From Marispirochaeta aestuarii (lineage in GTDB: Bacteria; Spirochaetota; Spirochaetia; JC444; Marispirochaetaceae): a DNA stretch of 64,000 nt. Made by a program: the position numbers and the translations under genes. The stretch covers positions 1 to 64,000 of the forward strand of contig NZ_MWQY01000017.1 of assembly GCF_002087085.1 (NCBI RefSeq). The letters are read 5' to 3'. Below are positions 9,301 to 17,617 of this stretch, piece after piece; position 1 is the stretch's first letter; each line of letters opens with the position of its first letter. The notes below the pieces were generated by a model that was not told where the DNA came from, did not search any database, and saw nothing but the letters and a program-made list of their open reading frames with translations.

Positions 9301-9372
9301 GGCGAAGATGAGGATCATCAGCCAGTTGGTCAGGTGACGGTTATCTATGAAGTAGCTTATGAAACGTTTCAT
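6316..9372 (-). CDS. RND-family efflux transporter (inner-membrane pump)
   Basis: At 1018 residues this has the normal size of the AcrB/HAE1-type RND pumps, which use the proton gradient to export drugs, lipids or metals. A first membrane helix lies at about 13-30, followed by the large periplasmic loop. Membrane helices cluster at about 330-480, with GILVDDGIVIGESIYDHW resembling the conserved helix-4 segment. The second half repeats the plan, with GIIVNDSVVLIDCFN near 930. Its start overlaps the adaptor gene stop by 4 bp (ATGA), so the two are translationally coupled. No TolC-like outer-membrane factor is in the operon, so one encoded elsewhere must be used. The substrate is unknown. Confidence 0.9.
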   Translation of the reverse strand: MKRFISYFIDNRHLTNWLMILIFASGTFGLLNLQKRIWPKIEFDYISIHITWSGASALEIEENIVRPLEEGLLGLEGIVNISATSRDNSAWFGLETSPWYPMDTLMEKVRSTVETLPDYPEEAERPVIVHETEWNRVMLLFMYGTDDLRALEQAAEEFREELIRSGQVTQILTWGFPSEQIIIEVKPRGLERFSISLDEIDTAVRASSLDLTAGSVLTTDEQIQIRTYEKKTSIPELEKIVVKVSGGRAVRIGDVCTIRRGRAENAVHTRMNGEPAIGFHIMYSNTEDVIGIARLVDRQLEEYRSRYEGILSYRVAIRDVEELNERLNTLMVSGIGGLLLVLLVLGLFLNSRVSFWVAMGIPISFMGLLFLEWTMDMTINEMSLFGMIVIVGILVDDGIVIGESIYDHWKRLGKERRQAAIEGTLDVLPPVLVSLATTIAAFAPYFFIYGDMGKYVRQIGIVVVVSLTFSIIEAVILLPAHLSHSRALTEEARRSNRVRRSLERAQDVLINRIYAPFLDFALQNRALILSVAAGAILISVGAVAGNHIKAAFFPELVSPYVYAEIEFPAGTNAEVVNRIGREFEGRAREFGREWAQSDPDHENAILDYLCWGDSSHLVLYLLLIGNDERDYSVNEFANAFARALPDIPETESVIIGKDTFFGGDPISFRFLGKEEGQLEKAAELFKKALREIEGVKDIRDDMPLGQKEFLIHLNRRGQALGLHTSSVANQVRMGFYGSELFEVREGRRSIPVVLRLPLSERNSIGRIEDFPIHTPGGGIVPFREIADFQLRQGIQQIRRENGYRSIRVMAGIDSNIADLNTVLKEINEDILPRVLAQVDGVSLSKAGQAELVNRMMKSMLFSMAMALLIMFTLLLFQMKTWSEPLLVLSLIPLGFLGALYGHMIMGVEVSFISFLGSVALAGIIVNDSVVLIDCFNKKLNSGMPRVAAIREAALQRFRPIIMTTITTAVGLSPLIFQKSVGGQMLVPIGISIAYGLIFGTFITLAILPVVLTMIGKKS

Positions 9373-10520
9373 TTTTCTTCGATTCGGCGAAGGGCCATTC
9401 CCTGGAGAGGAGACTGCAGCCGCGTAAACACGATTCTGCTTCCCTCCGGCAGCGTGGGAGCAAGGATGACAGTCTCGGACTGGGTGTAGAGTATCTCGAC
9501 AGGATATTTGACCAGGCGTCCCTCTTCGAAGGTATTGACCGTGCCGTCCGGGTTCAACAGGGCCCTGGGAAGAGCAAAGGCGGATTCGAAGCTTATACCC
9601 GGTATCTCGACTTCGGCGTAGTTGCCCGGAAAAAATCGCGGTTTAGAGTCCGGGTTTCGAAAGGCGATATGGACCTTCACCGTCTGCGACTCCTGCTGCA
9701 TGGTTTTGTCGACCCGTACCAGCCGGCCGGGAAGGGAAATGTCCCGCATTTCCCCGGGATAGACCAGTACCTCCTGCGTATCGGGATTTATCATTCCAAG
9801 TTCATCCCTACTGAGCGCTGCGGTCAATTCAAGATTGAGGGGGTCGGTCAGAGTGAACAGGGGTGCTCCCTGAGATATGTTGCTGTAAAGCGTGACCCCG
9901 TCGCCTTCCAGAACCCCGGGAAAAGGCGCCGTGATGCGATGGTATCCAAGCCGGATAGCAGCTTCCCTGACGCCGTAGTAGGCGGACAAGACCCCGAAAT
10001 TACTGGCCAGCAGCTTCTCCCGGTCGGATTCGACCTCTGGCAGGGGAGGGAGATCATCCGCTTCGGGGGATAGACGGGAAAAGAAATCCGACCAGCGGGA
10101 GTAGAGAGTTCCGTCTCCCTGGACTGCCGACAGCAGCGAGGCGGTCGATCGAATCAACTCCATCCGCGCCAGCGCCAGATTATTGGCAGCCTCTTCGTCG
10201 TCGATCAGGACCAGCTCCTGTCCGGCCTCCACCTCCAGACCGCTTTTCAGGCCTTCGAACGTATTGATGACCTTTCCGCCGGTCATGGCTGTCACGGTCA
10301 GCGATCTGGCCGAGCGGATGAAGCCTTCGCCTCTGATGATTACCGCCACCGGTTCATACACCAGCCTCCTGGTTTCAACCAGGCGGGCTTCCTCTTTTTC
10401 CGCGGAGGCATGGGGTTTGCCGGGATTGATAACAAGATAGACGGTCAGGGCAGCGCAAAGAAGCAGAACTGCCGCAGATGTCGTAACGGGGCGCTTATGC
10501 TTTTTTAAAAAACGTTTCAT
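9369..10520 (-). CDS. RND efflux adaptor (membrane fusion protein)
   Basis: This is the periplasmic adaptor of the RND pump encoded next to it. The 383-residue protein has an N-terminal membrane anchor (about 10-30), a lipoyl/barrel-sandwich half near 75-105, a short helical hairpin (about 115-190), then beta-barrel and membrane-proximal domains (GNYAEVEIPG near 305). I chose the ATG at 10520 because AAAGGAG lies 7 nt before it; the in-frame codon at 10550 has no such site. The gene is the first of a two-gene unit. The 5' region holds no clear local repressor gene, unlike many pump operons. Confidence 0.85.
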   Translation of the reverse strand: MKRFLKKHKRPVTTSAAVLLLCAALTVYLVINPGKPHASAEKEEARLVETRRLVYEPVAVIIRGEGFIRSARSLTVTAMTGGKVINTFEGLKSGLEVEAGQELVLIDDEEAANNLALARMELIRSTASLLSAVQGDGTLYSRWSDFFSRLSPEADDLPPLPEVESDREKLLASNFGVLSAYYGVREAAIRLGYHRITAPFPGVLEGDGVTLYSNISQGAPLFTLTDPLNLELTAALSRDELGMINPDTQEVLVYPGEMRDISLPGRLVRVDKTMQQESQTVKVHIAFRNPDSKPRFFPGNYAEVEIPGISFESAFALPRALLNPDGTVNTFEEGRLVKYPVEILYTQSETVILAPTLPEGSRIVFTRLQSPLQGMALRRIEEK

Positions 10521-10842
10521 AAATTCTCCTTTTTTGTTAAAAAAAGGCAAGGCTGTTTGTTGTAATGAAAGATCACAGCTGTAAAAAAAGGGTGCATCAA
10601 TTATCTGCTCTCCGGCTGAATCAATTACCCGCTGGGAGATCAGATATTCGAAAGCATAGCAGTATTTTAGGACTGATTCTACAGGTGTTTTCGAGATGTG
10701 AATTCCAGAGGATCCTTACAGCCCATGACTCCAACCGTTATTACAATAAGTACTAAACCTGCATTAACATGGTATCAATGCTTATTGCACCACTTAACGG
10801 GCAACAATCCGCGTAAAAAAAGGACGCAATTGCGGTATATTC
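10521..10842. other. Intergenic region upstream of the RND operon
   Basis: About 320 bp without a convincing gene. The only structure I see is CAATAAG (near 10744) facing CTTATTG (near 10780), with GCATT/AATGC inside, a bulged hairpin of uncertain role. A T-run next to CGCAATTGCG at 10815-10834 has too short a stem to call a terminator. Confidence 0.4.
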
Positions 10843-11727
10843 TTATGGTAATCCCCAACCCAGATCTGTAACAGCTCCGACAAGCTCCATCTCCCAGACC
10901 GCGCGAATTGCTGGATCCTCCCAGGTGGCCAGATGGCTTCCTCCGGGAACGGGATACAGCTTTGCAGTATTTCCTGCCTGCTGCAGCTTCTTTACAAAAC
11001 CTTCGGTGTAGCTGAAGGGCAGGATATCGTCGTCAACACATTGAGTCATATACACAGGCGGCAAACCTGATCGAACATTATGATAGGGAGAGCAATTAAT
11101 CGGCTCCTCACGGCCCAGCAGCAATCGTTTAAAATAATCGTCATTGACATTGACCGCTCCGGCGACTGTAAAAACAGCATCGGGAATCGAGCTTATTCCC
11201 GGGTTTTCGGACTCCTCCATAAAATGCGGGAACATGGCGGTACTGAGAGCCAGGTGTCCGCCGGCGGAATCGCCCATGGCAATAATACGATGAGGATCGA
11301 TATTGAACTTTTTACAATATTCCCGGGTCCAGCGGACTGCCGAATTCGCATCCATCATCAAATCAAGAACGCTTATGCTGTGGTAATCAGCCAGCCGATA
11401 CTGAGCAGCAATTCCAATAAATCCCATATCGGCCATATATCGGGCATTATCCTGAGCCCATTCCATTTTCCCCTGTATCCAGCCGCCCCCACAAAAATTT
11501 ACTACCGCCGGGTAGGGTTCTTTGCGCCGAGGATCATACCCTTCCGGATAGAAGAAATGCATTTCCAGTTTGCCGTTCACTGTTTCCTTGTAGTAACATG
11601 CATAATCGGCTATATCAGCGACGGCATTTGAAACGGGTTCATTTATAAGGTGTGGACTTTTTCCCCCATTGGTACACGTTAAAAATATACCTGACATACA
11701 GAGTATGACTGTTAACAGTCTTTTCAT
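10843..11727 (-). CDS. Alpha/beta-hydrolase (esterase/lipase-like), exported
   Basis: The 294-residue protein begins with a signal sequence ending in FLTC near residue 18, which could be a lipobox, so it is probably a surface or periplasmic lipoprotein. The fold is that of carboxylesterase-like alpha/beta-hydrolases: FCGGGW near 78 fits the oxyanion-hole loop (HGGG in the family), GDSAGGH near 152 carries the nucleophile Ser, and DDDILPF and GGSHLATW supply the Asp and His of the triad. It should cut ester bonds in small substrates or cell-wall sugars; the substrate is not evident. A strong AGGAGG site precedes the ATG. It is a single gene in an accessory stretch. Confidence 0.75.
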   Translation of the reverse strand: MKRLLTVILCMSGIFLTCTNGGKSPHLINEPVSNAVADIADYACYYKETVNGKLEMHFFYPEGYDPRRKEPYPAVVNFCGGGWIQGKMEWAQDNARYMADMGFIGIAAQYRLADYHSISVLDLMMDANSAVRWTREYCKKFNIDPHRIIAMGDSAGGHLALSTAMFPHFMEESENPGISSIPDAVFTVAGAVNVNDDYFKRLLLGREEPINCSPYHNVRSGLPPVYMTQCVDDDILPFSYTEGFVKKLQQAGNTAKLYPVPGGSHLATWEDPAIRAVWEMELVGAVTDLGWGLP

Positions 11728-11872
11728 TTTTTACCTCCTGATAATGCATCACCGGGTTTTTGGCTCTCCTGTGGGTGGACCTGATACGATTTGATATGCA
11801 CCACAGTTGTTTAAAAACGCGGGGATCTTGAACCAGGTACATGCCGGTTGTGCGCAGTGCCCGTCTCTTACA

Positions 11873-12625
11873 TTATATCTTCCTGCCGATAAAAACTGTC
11901 ATCGGGTATTCTCCTTCTCCAAGCAGGTATTTATCATAAATTCCATCCAGACTTCGTGGTTCCATGTTGAAGCCGGCATCCTTTAAAACCTTGTCCCAGG
12001 TCTTTTTTGGGAATAGTCCTGCCTTTGATTCTTCCATATACGTACTGAGCTTTCCTTTATGCCGGATCAGATACAGCAAGGTAATTTCATAGGTGTTGGG
12101 AACATACGGGTTTATGTAATTATTCTCAAACAGGGTTACATGTGTTTCGCCTTTTTCTCCGGTATAGACAAAGTTATTGTTGTGGAAGGTCTCCTCAGGT
12201 TTGCAGACTATCAGTAAAACACCGCCGGGATTCAGGTGCAGTGCCGCTGTCTGTACCGCCTGCTTCAAATCATCAAGGGTCAGCATATAATCAATACTGT
12301 CGGGTATGACAACACAGTCAAACAGGCGTTTCAAGCGGATAGTGCGCATATCCCCTTCAATATATTCGATCTCAGGGTTGGTAAGCTTCGCTTTATCCAA
12401 CATTCCGGTACTTATATCGACACCGCTAACCGTGTAATGCTTTTTAAAATACACGTCAAATCCGCCGGCTCCACAGCCAAGATGCAATACCGTGTTTACA
12501 GGTGTTACGGCTGTACTGTTTATAAATTCGATGTATCCGTTTACTTCATCTCTGTAATCCGCCGGATCAGCGAGAAAATCATCAGTCCAGGCAAGTTCAT
12601 TGTAGGATATCCAGTTCGAAGCCAT
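11873..12625 (-). CDS. Class I SAM-dependent methyltransferase
   Basis: The 250-residue protein has the SAM-binding motif VLHLGCGAGGFDVYF near residues 44-58, followed by SGVDISTGML (motif II) and EGDMRTIRL. The C-terminal part is mixed beta and likely selects the substrate, which I cannot name. The start is supported by AAGGAG about 8 nt upstream. The gene is moderately AT-rich and follows the flavin-type oxidase gene on the same strand after about 150 bp, so co-transcription is possible. Confidence 0.8.
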   Translation of the reverse strand: MASNWISYNELAWTDDFLADPADYRDEVNGYIEFINSTAVTPVNTVLHLGCGAGGFDVYFKKHYTVSGVDISTGMLDKAKLTNPEIEYIEGDMRTIRLKRLFDCVVIPDSIDYMLTLDDLKQAVQTAALHLNPGGVLLIVCKPEETFHNNNFVYTGEKGETHVTLFENNYINPYVPNTYEITLLYLIRHKGKLSTYMEESKAGLFPKKTWDKVLKDAGFNMEPRSLDGIYDKYLLGEGEYPMTVFIGRKI

Positions 12626-12780
12626 ATCGATACTTCTCCTTTACCTTCTATATTCTGCAGGGAGGCCAGCGTATATACCGTGTTGCGGGTCGCCGGGGTA
12701 TGTTACTGCGCTCCTGCGAAAAACTGTAATTCCACTCAGGTGTTGAGGATATTCTCTGTCAAGGAAACTGCCGGGCAACC

Positions 12781-13242
12781 TCAGAATCCGGAAATTTTCC
12801 CCGAAACTTCTTCGATGAGAATTTTGAGAACCAGGACATTTGAAACCGCAGTCTTCGGAATATCCCATTCGGAATTCCCCGTCTGCTGCCTCATTATTAT
12901 TTTTAATCCCTCAATTTTCTGCTTAACGTCAGTCACAAAATGTGCTGTTCCTGTACAAATAACCGAGCGATATTTTGTGCCATAGCCGCACGCTTTATCG
13001 GAGGTGACTGATTCTATTGAATCCGTTACCTCTATACAGACCTTTTTGTTCTTTTGTAAAAAATTGAGCTTCCTTCCTTCAGGGGCGGAATGTAAATAGA
13101 ATGCCCGATCCTTATATCCATAGTTCATTGGGATTACATAGGGTGTATCCCCATCTGAAAGAGCAACTCTGCAAACAGTATTATTCGATAGAATCTCATC
13201 TATCAGACTATTGTCAGTTATTTCCTTGTCTTTTCTTCTCAT
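12781..13242 (-). CDS. Pyridoxamine 5'-phosphate oxidase-family (NimA-like) flavoprotein
   Basis: The 153-residue protein has the pattern of small FMN-binding split-barrel proteins: TVCRVALSDGDTPYVIPMNY near 22-41 and AFYLHSAPEGRKLNFL near 47-62, then a strand-rich middle and RSVICTGTAHFV. Members related to NimA are reductases that inactivate nitro compounds; many others have unknown substrates. The length fits the family. A GGAAG site precedes the ATG. It may be co-expressed with the methyltransferase downstream. Confidence 0.75.
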   Translation of the reverse strand: MRRKDKEITDNSLIDEILSNNTVCRVALSDGDTPYVIPMNYGYKDRAFYLHSAPEGRKLNFLQKNKKVCIEVTDSIESVTSDKACGYGTKYRSVICTGTAHFVTDVKQKIEGLKIIMRQQTGNSEWDIPKTAVSNVLVLKILIEEVSGKISGF

Positions 13243-13325
13243 GTTTTTCTTCCAGGCATCTTAAAATCCACAACGCCCTGCGGGAGCACATATTCGCTGT
13301 TATTTGAAGTTGACTGATCGACATT

Positions 13326-13886
13326 TTATAAAATCAGCTCGAATAGTATCGATGCCAGTGTAAACAAAAGAATCGGCCAAATACTTATAAAGAGTGTTTG
13401 TTTCCAGTTGAATTCATTTTTTGCTTTAACGGATTTGATTGCTCTGATTAACGCCCAAAACCCACAGAAAAGTGCTATGAGAGTGGAAATGCATAAAATC
13501 AACACGCTGTCCGGATGGAAATGGAGAAATATCAGAAACGGTATGCAAGTCAATGAAAAGAGTGCTGGTTTATAAAAATTTTCTCCCACGATGATGACCG
13601 TCTCTTTCAAGCGAGTTGTCCCTTTCATAATCCGACTGGCGATCCAGAACCATAAGACACCGAATACGAGCAAACTGAATGCTCCTCCTATCATCGCGCC
13701 CAAGATGCCTGCGCCTAAAATGTAAGCAAGCGATTCTGGTTGATCGGCCAGTATACCATTGCCAACAGCCTCGACATAACTCACCAGAAAATAAGCTGCT
13801 GATGCCTTGGCAACTCTATTTGTCTGAATGCTGTTTTTAGAATAAGAATTGAGTGTATAATCAGGTGAGTCTGGTTCACTGATCAT
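13326..13886 (-). CDS. Yip1-like integral membrane protein of unknown function
   Basis: The 186-residue protein has a polar N-terminus of about 30 residues and four or five hydrophobic helices (about 55-80, 105-130, 135-160, 165-186). The arrangement resembles Yip1-domain membrane proteins, but the match is only by pattern. Nothing nearby points to a function. Confidence 0.45.
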   Translation of the reverse strand: MISEPDSPDYTLNSYSKNSIQTNRVAKASAAYFLVSYVEAVGNGILADQPESLAYILGAGILGAMIGGAFSLLVFGVLWFWIASRIMKGTTRLKETVIIVGENFYKPALFSLTCIPFLIFLHFHPDSVLILCISTLIALFCGFWALIRAIKSVKAKNEFNWKQTLFISIWPILLFTLASILFELIL

Positions 13887-13945
13887 TAAATACCTCTAAA
13901 TACCACATAATTACCTTTTCCCCCAATGTGTATTCTTTAAAATAT

Positions 13946-14126
13946 TCATCCTGTACCCCTCTCCAGATACTCATCAATATCCCTCTGTTCAAGGTACCCC
14001 AGGGTAACAGCTATCTCCCCGAACTTGAGGCCGGGATTCTCACTCTGGTACTCCATGATCTTTTCGATGTGCTCGAGAGAGAGCATCTGTATTCCTGCAA
14101 AGTATTCACCGATCCGTTCTTTCATA
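13946..14126 (-). pseudogene. Frameshifted small gene, GspE-N/MshEN-like domain
   Basis: Reading from the ATG at 14126, which has a good GGAAGGGG site before it, the first nine codons give MKERIGEYF. The frame then breaks at a run of four T (near 14100). One frame over, reading continues as AGIQMLSLEHIEKIMEYQ and on to GEIAVTLGYLEQRDIDEYL and a stop at 13946. The combined 59-residue product resembles the short N-terminal domain found in GspE/MshE-like proteins. Either one base is surplus (a real mutation or a sequencing error), or a shorter protein starts at a GTG at 14110. Confidence 0.5.
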
Positions 14127-14295
14127 CCCCTTCCTGATCTTTTTACTTCAGAGCTGCATGGAGTTCCTGGCTCGAGGATTATCAGCCTTTTATAAGCTTA
14201 TGGAATGAACAATCCCTATACATAGCATTCTGCGATAATTATATCATGGAAAACTGGATGATCTGCATATTTGTTATGATGTACCGGGGTTTGCT

Positions 14296-14643
14296 TTAGA
14301 TACGGGTTTTAGGGTCCATGGTCCAACAGCCCTGACATCGTTCAATGATCGGTTCAGCCATAATACGGGCTTCCTGAATGAGGATGTCATGCCTGGCGGC
14401 ATCGTAGAGAATGTATACGGGCGTTTTTTCTGTTTTCAGCGCTATGGACTGCAGTCTGAAGTTGGGATTGTCCTCGAAAAAGTCTGTCAGCTCCTGCATG
14501 ATTTCCGGGTAATTCTGATAGGCACAACAAAAAGCGGTTTTACCTTCCCCGTCAAGCTCACTGATTATCCTCGAAAGATCAAGGCTGCAGTGGCGATGGG
14601 ACGGAGATATAATCATCTTCGGCATTTCATTTTGAGTAAACAC
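14296..14643 (-). CDS. Small hypothetical protein
   Basis: The 115-residue frame has no family I recognise. It is soluble, with several Cys and His residues (HRHCSLDL near 17-24, FCCAYQNY near 38-45, ERCQGCWTMD near the end). The CxxC near the C-terminus could bind metal. No clear ribosome site precedes the ATG, and an internal ATG at codon 7 is an alternative. No known gene overlaps it. Confidence 0.45.
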   Translation of the reverse strand: MFTQNEMPKMIISPSHRHCSLDLSRIISELDGEGKTAFCCAYQNYPEIMQELTDFFEDNPNFRLQSIALKTEKTPVYILYDAARHDILIQEARIMAEPIIERCQGCWTMDPKTRI

Positions 14644-14774
14644 ATCTGATAATATACCTATAATCTGAAATTTGTCAATTAATATGATTAAATGGATCAG
14701 GAAATAGCCGTGTATCGGAAAAATATCGATCCTCCGGCTGGGAAAAACCTTGTAAGTGAATTAGAATTACAGGT

Positions 14775-15536
14775 ATGAACAGGATAACTGCACTCCTTGG
14801 CCTGGTGCTACTTGTAACGGCCTGCACAACATCGTCTCCTTACAATCGAGGGTCTCTGAGTGATGCCATGGAGAAGGCAAAGGATGATTATCCCGAGGAA
14901 CGGGAAGTTCCCAGCCAACGGGACAGAAGGCCCTGGTGGGAAGATGAAGAAGATGATCAGTCTGTTGCGGATGAAGCCGCCTATCTTGCATCCAACAGCA
15001 GCGGCCGGGTCTATCTTGGTGCCCGGGGAGGCAACTCCTGGAAAAGCTCTCCCTATTTTGACTCCCTCATGGATGCTGAACTTCTGCTCAGCTTCCGGGA
15101 TGCACATGCTGAAGCCGGTGTTTTCGGTGGATTCAAATCTGTCACCGCCAAAGAGGGAAGCTCCATCGAGGAATCCGTCGACGGCGGTGTAATTTTTCTG
15201 CGGGCCGGTATCGAGGGGCGGTACTATCCTTTCCCCGACCTGGAATTCTTTTCCCCCTATCTGCTGGGGCAGGCCGGCGGCATCTATATGTACTGGTCCT
15301 TTAAAAATCCCCTTAAAGCCGGAGCGGATACGATTACCTCGGACAGTGTGGGGGGAATGATGCTCGGAGTCGGCATCGGGGTCAATGTGATCGATACGGA
15401 TTTTCTTCGTATCGGGGCCGCATGCATTCCGGAAACCCATCTGTTCCACAGCGAAACCCAGGAGGGATTTCAGAACGACGTTTTCGACTACTACGGAACG
15501 GTTCGCTGGGCCCTGGAGGCGGGACTTTCCCTTTAG
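14775..15536 (+). CDS. Outer-membrane-type lipoprotein, hypothetical
   Basis: The 253-residue protein begins with a lipoprotein signal: a hydrophobic run followed by LLVTAC, with the lipidated Cys at residue 17. A charged, low-complexity segment (about 30-70) follows, rich in Asp, Glu and Arg. The remainder alternates polar and hydrophobic residues with many Gly and Tyr, as in small outer-membrane beta-barrels (GRVYLGARGGNSW, EGRYYPFPDLEFFSPYLLG, GMMLGVGIGVNVID). I would guess a membrane-anchored barrel protein of unknown role. TAGAAT ends 7 nt before the ATG and could be a -10 box, but the -35 is poor. Confidence 0.6.
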   Translation: MNRITALLGLVLLVTACTTSSPYNRGSLSDAMEKAKDDYPEEREVPSQRDRRPWWEDEEDDQSVADEAAYLASNSSGRVYLGARGGNSWKSSPYFDSLMDAELLLSFRDAHAEAGVFGGFKSVTAKEGSSIEESVDGGVIFLRAGIEGRYYPFPDLEFFSPYLLGQAGGIYMYWSFKNPLKAGADTITSDSVGGMMLGVGIGVNVIDTDFLRIGAACIPETHLFHSETQEGFQNDVFDYYGTVRWALEAGLSL

Positions 15537-15551
15537 TCAACCTGAGTATAT

Positions 15552-17390
15552 TTACTCTGGAAAGCTCAAGACAAATTTGGATCCTGTGGAGTTTTCGATT
15601 TGTATTGTTCCGTTCAATTGTTCGGTAAGGTTTGTAACCATGGTAAGACCGAATCCCCGGGATGTCCGGATATCGAAAGACTCCGGCAGACCCGAACCGT
15701 TATCCTGAACAATCACTGTAATGCTGCCGTCCCTGCGGTGGACTTGTATGGAGAGCCTGGGAACGGCATGGCCGGAAAAGGCATATTTCATGGAATTGGT
15801 TACCAGCTCGTTTACAATCATACCCAGGGGAGATAACCTGCCGGCGTCCAGGGATATATCCTCAATATCGGTGATCAGTTCAACCCCGGCACCGTTTGGA
15901 AAAAGACTTATTACCGATCGTGCAAGCTGATCGAGGTATTCCTTGACCGACGCGCTTTTATGGGAATCCGTGCGGTAGAGCTGGTTATACAGCACCTCCA
16001 TGCTCTGGAATCGGCTTTTTGCATCCGTCAGGGCTTCCACTGCGGCAATTTCCTGTACCGTTTCAGCCTGAAGGGACAGTACACTGACCATGGTGTTCAT
16101 GGTATTCTTGATTCGGTGCTGTACCTCCTTAAGGAGGGTCTCTTTTTCCCGCGCCAGTCGCTCAATCCTTTCATCGTTTTTTTTCCGTTCGGTAACGTCC
16201 AGTATTATGCCGTGCCACAGAGTCCCCCCGTCCTTGGTACGTTCCGGATGAGCCTGGGACCAGCGCCAGCGTAGCCCCTGCCTGGGAAGGATCACCCGGA
16301 ATTCACAGAAGAACTCATTCAGGTTGCGGGCAGATTCCTGAATTGCACTGGAAACATAATCGTAATCATCCGGGTGGAGCCGGCCGAATACCGGTGAAGC
16401 GTCTTCCCGGACCTCCTCCGGAGAAACCTCGTAAATGCTGTTCATACCAGGGCTGGAGTAGGGAAACGCCGAACTCCCGTCCGGATTAAGGCGGTACTGG
16501 TAGATAACCCCGGGAACAAGACGGGCGAGATTGTCAATCATTTCGAGGGTTTCTTCCAGCTCGTCTTCCGCCGCCTTGCGCTCCGTAATATCCTGGGCAA
16601 TGGAACCGATGGACCGTAATTGTCCTTTTGAATCAAACAGGGGAAAAAGGGTTGTCATAAAATATGAATTACCATTTTCCGTCAGGATTAAGTCGTCCAC
16701 CTGAAGGGAGCAGAGTTCCTTTTCTACCTTTTCTATACGTTCCCGGAAAACATTGACGACCTCGGGGGCCAGCAGTTCATCAAAACTTTTACCCACCAGC
16801 TCTTCCGTTGTACTGTTGAACATTCTCGCGATAGCCGGGTTTACCATAAGGTACCGGCCTTCGGTGTCGAATTCGCTGATCATGAGGGGACTCAGATTGA
16901 TGATGGAGCGCAAGCGGCTTTCGGCATTCCGGAGTTCCTCCTCCGTATGTTCCTGGCGGGTGAGGGTCCTATTCAGGTGCTGTTTCTGCTGCTTGAGTTC
17001 GGTGTGTGCATCGAAGAGCCTGAAGGCCATCCTGATGGATGTCAAAAGGACTGTGTCGCCTGAATTCTTGACGATATATCCGTAGGAGGTAATCCCTTCG
17101 GTTTTTTCCACGGTCTCCGCTTCGGTGTGGGAAGAGAGAAAAACTATGGGAACATCCTTTTCAGATAGGATCATCTGGGCGGCTTCTGTTCCGTCGATAC
17201 CCCTCCCCAGGTCGATATCCATGAGGACCAGGTCGATCATGGAGTCTTCCAGGGCTGTATCCACGGCCTTTTCTCCGGTGTGTACGGTGATGACTTCGTA
17301 GCCGTTTTTTTCCAGGACCATCTTTTCGGCCATCGCAATGAGTGCTTCATCCTCTACCAGGAGAATTGTTTTTTTTCTGCTGAGCGTCAT
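15552..17390 (-). CDS. Receiver-PAS-PAS-HisKA_2 hybrid sensor kinase
   Basis: The 612-residue cytosolic protein has four parts. A receiver domain (about 8-125) has phospho-acceptor Asp58 in LMDIDLG. Two PAS domains follow (about 155-275 and 285-402, the second ending in a PAC-like ILDVTERK). A HisKA_2 dimerisation helix carries His425 in KEVQHRIKNTM. The HATPase has NELVTNSMKYAF near 526 and DNGSGLPE near 567. No membrane segment is present, so it senses an internal signal or relays phosphate from another kinase through its receiver. It ends convergent with the lipoprotein gene and is divergent from the sigma-54 activator. GGAAGG precedes the ATG. Confidence 0.85.
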   Translation of the reverse strand: MTLSRKKTILLVEDEALIAMAEKMVLEKNGYEVITVHTGEKAVDTALEDSMIDLVLMDIDLGRGIDGTEAAQMILSEKDVPIVFLSSHTEAETVEKTEGITSYGYIVKNSGDTVLLTSIRMAFRLFDAHTELKQQKQHLNRTLTRQEHTEEELRNAESRLRSIINLSPLMISEFDTEGRYLMVNPAIARMFNSTTEELVGKSFDELLAPEVVNVFRERIEKVEKELCSLQVDDLILTENGNSYFMTTLFPLFDSKGQLRSIGSIAQDITERKAAEDELEETLEMIDNLARLVPGVIYQYRLNPDGSSAFPYSSPGMNSIYEVSPEEVREDASPVFGRLHPDDYDYVSSAIQESARNLNEFFCEFRVILPRQGLRWRWSQAHPERTKDGGTLWHGIILDVTERKKNDERIERLAREKETLLKEVQHRIKNTMNTMVSVLSLQAETVQEIAAVEALTDAKSRFQSMEVLYNQLYRTDSHKSASVKEYLDQLARSVISLFPNGAGVELITDIEDISLDAGRLSPLGMIVNELVTNSMKYAFSGHAVPRLSIQVHRRDGSITVIVQDNGSGLPESFDIRTSRGFGLTMVTNLTEQLNGTIQIENSTGSKFVLSFPE

Positions 17391-17582
17391 TAAACCTTCC
17401 CGATCATGATTAGCTCAGAGTTCTGTCGAAGCAAAAATCTGACGCTGATAAAATTATAGGAGAATCAATATATGCGCGCAAATTAATTTACTGGATACAG
17501 TCTGCCGCTTTTATAGTTTATTCTGCGTTTCATCCGATAAAGCGGGAGTTCAATAAAAGGTTCTGTGACAGGATAAAGGAAA

Positions 17583-17611
17583 TTGCTATCCTTTTGTCGT
17601 TGTTCTATACT
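17583..17611 (+). promoter_or_regulatory. Candidate promoter giving a leaderless sigma-54 activator mRNA
   Basis: TTGCTA (17583-17588), a 17-nt spacer, then TATACT (17606-17611). The ATG at 17618 is only 6 nt further on, so the transcript would start at or next to the start codon. No ribosome site is present. Confidence 0.5.
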
Positions 17612-17617
17612 TCAGGT

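Noticed and set aside
10565-10756. 63-codon plus-strand frame upstream of the RND operon
   Set aside because: No ribosome site, no family, unlikely codon use; probably random.
10811-10834. Possible terminator for the esterase gene (T-run next to CGCAATTGCG)
   Set aside because: The palindrome leaves only a 3-bp stem with a 4-nt loop, too weak for an intrinsic terminator.
12641-12868. 75-codon minus-strand frame next to the flavin-type oxidase gene
   Set aside because: It reads the end of that gene in another frame and has no start signal.
17560-17590. Possible sigma-54 (-24/-12) promoter before the sigma-54 activator
   Set aside because: GG and GC pairs are present but their spacing is 14 or 7 instead of 12; a sigma-70-like box fits better.
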